Source of the DNA: Pseudooceanicola algae
GTDB taxonomy: Bacteria > Pseudomonadota > Alphaproteobacteria > Rhodobacterales > Rhodobacteraceae
Direction: 5' to 3'
DNA: 64,000 nt
NCBI RefSeq assembly: GCF_003590145.2
Contig: NZ_CP060436.1
Location: 1,274,001 to 1,338,000, forward strand
Position 1 is the stretch's first letter; the number at the start of each line of letters is the position of its first letter. The notes under the pieces are model-generated. The model ran no database searches. It saw only the letters and a list, made by a program, of their open reading frames with translations, and was not told the DNA's origin. The translations under genes and the position numbers were made by a program. Of the stretch, positions 63,097 through 64,000 are shown in pieces.

Positions 63097-64000
63097 TCAG
63101 TTGCTTTGCGACAGGCGCGCGGCGACGACCGATTCATAGGTCTCGTGGGTGACGGGGATGAAATCCTTGGCGTCGCCCGAGGCCACGCCATAGGCGCAAT
63201 CGGCGTCGTTTTCCCACAGGTCGGCGGTCAGCTGGGTGACGGTTTCGCGCACATCGGCCGGCAGGGCCTTGCGCACGACCATCGGGCCTTCGGGGATGAT
63301 GTTGGACTGCCAGATCTGCACCATGTCGTTCATGTCGACCAGGCCGCCGTCAACCGCCTTGCGCAGCGCACCGGAGTTGTAGCCGTCTTCCCAGTCACCC
63401 AGGCCGTCGGCCCAGGTCACGCCGCCGTCCACGTCGCCATTGGCCACGGCGACGATGGTCTGCTCATGCCCGCCGGTGAAGACGACATCCTTGAAGTAGT
63501 CGCCCGGCTCCATGGTGATCTCTTCGCCCGCCTTGGGGATCTCGATCGAGGGGATCAGGTAGCCCGAGGTCGAATTCGGATCGCCGAAGCCGAAGGTCTT
63601 GCCCTTCATGTCCGCCAGCGAGGTGATGCCGCTGTCCTTGCGCGCGAAACCGACCGAGTAGTAGCCGATCGAGCCGTCGAGGTTCTGCTTGACGAGCACC
63701 GGCTCGACCGCTTCGGGATCGGCGATATAGGTGGCGGCGTAACCCGAGGCGCCCATCCAGGCGAGGTCGATGGTGCCGCCCAGCAGGCCCTGGATGATGC
63801 CGTTGTAGTCGGCCGGGGTAAAGACGCGCACCGGCACGCCCAGCGCGTCGGCAATCTTGTCGGCGTAGCATTGGTTGGAGGCCATGCGGTCCTGGGCGTT
63901 TTCGCCGCCGAGGATGCCAAGGCGGAATTCGGTGATCTCCTGGGCGGAAGCGGCTCCGGTCAGGGCAGTGGTGGCCAGCGCGGCCGCGATCAGTTTCTTC
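63097..64000 (-). CDS. phnD: Phosphonate ABC transporter substrate-binding protein PhnD (N-terminal codons outside window)
   Basis: 300 codons visible. The signal peptide reads KKLIAAALATTALTGAASAQ at the window end, so only the start codon and perhaps a few residues are missing. RLGILGGENAQDRMASNQCY, LLGGTIDLAWMGASGYAATY and GYYSVGFARKDSGI are PhnD-like. Binds alkylphosphonates in the periplasm and delivers them to PhnE. phnC probably lies just beyond. Confidence 0.95.
   Translation of the reverse strand, partial: KKLIAAALATTALTGAASAQEITEFRLGILGGENAQDRMASNQCYADKIADALGVPVRVFTPADYNGIIQGLLGGTIDLAWMGASGYAATYIADPEAVEPVLVKQNLDGSIGYYSVGFARKDSGITSLADMKGKTFGFGDPNSTSGYLIPSIEIPKAGEEITMEPGDYFKDVVFTGGHEQTIVAVANGDVDGGVTWADGLGDWEDGYNSGALRKAVDGGLVDMNDMVQIWQSNIIPEGPMVVRKALPADVRETVTQLTADLWENDADCAYGVASGDAKDFIPVTHETYESVVAARLSQSN

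Overview
This 64 kb stretch is GC-rich (about two thirds G+C by eye) and densely packed. It looks like chromosomal DNA from an alphaproteobacterium of the Rhodobacteraceae / Roseobacter lineage. The reasons are the product types and gene orders (yajC-secD, yfgM-bamB-der, a sarcosine oxidase set, a sitABCD metal importer, a full C-P lyase locus), heavy use of ATGA/TGATG gene overlaps, and a dispersed twin-hairpin intergenic element starting GTTTCCCTGT. No rRNA, tRNA or CRISPR array was recognised. The species cannot be named from this sequence alone.

Layout. 1-9.7 kb is housekeeping: secD (cut by the window edge) and yajC, a frameshifted pentapeptide-repeat gene, serS, a TspO-like membrane protein, and the der / bamB / yfgM block. 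9.9-14.8 kb is an RND efflux adaptor and pump. 15-17.2 kb is an Atm1-type ABC exporter divergent from a cysteine-rich ArsR regulator. 17.2-20.7 kb holds a LysM protein, a LOG-family protein, a host-attachment-family protein with a small partner, and sodB. 20.8-27.2 kb is a tetrameric sarcosine oxidase locus in which soxB is separated from soxDAG by a 1.2 kb insert. 27.5-32.9 kb has ccmI-ruvX-DUF1289, a TauE/SafE permease, a Bcr/CflA transporter and dusA.

33.0-41.8 kb reads as a genomic island at the 5' end of dusA. A decayed tyrosine integrase and an IS5-type remnant are followed by an intact-looking seven-gene minus-strand unit: a BMP-type ABC importer (binding protein, double ATPase, two permeases), a 2-oxoglutarate/Fe(II) oxygenase, a VOC protein and an isochorismatase-fold hydrolase. 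A second, different IS5-type remnant closes the region. The unit looks catabolic, and a palindrome close to the RutR operator lies upstream of it, so a nucleobase-like N-heterocycle is a reasonable guess. The substrate is unknown. This is the best candidate here for an undescribed system.

41.9-50.3 kb has an SLC13-type permease, an aldo/keto reductase, a NUDIX hydrolase, a 530 bp AT-rich leader with several palindromes leading into sitABCD, and an RluE-like pseudouridine synthase. 50.4-64 kb is a methyltransferase-fold protein followed by the phosphonate locus. phnGHIJK-L-N-M run on the minus strand, phnF and a second phnM-like gene run on plus, and the hexapeptide acyltransferase, phnE2, phnE1 and phnD (cut by the window edge) run on minus. 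Together these import phosphonates, convert them to ribose 1-phosphonate triphosphates, remove pyrophosphate and cleave the C-P bond, with PhnF as the likely repressor acting on an operator between phnG and phnF.
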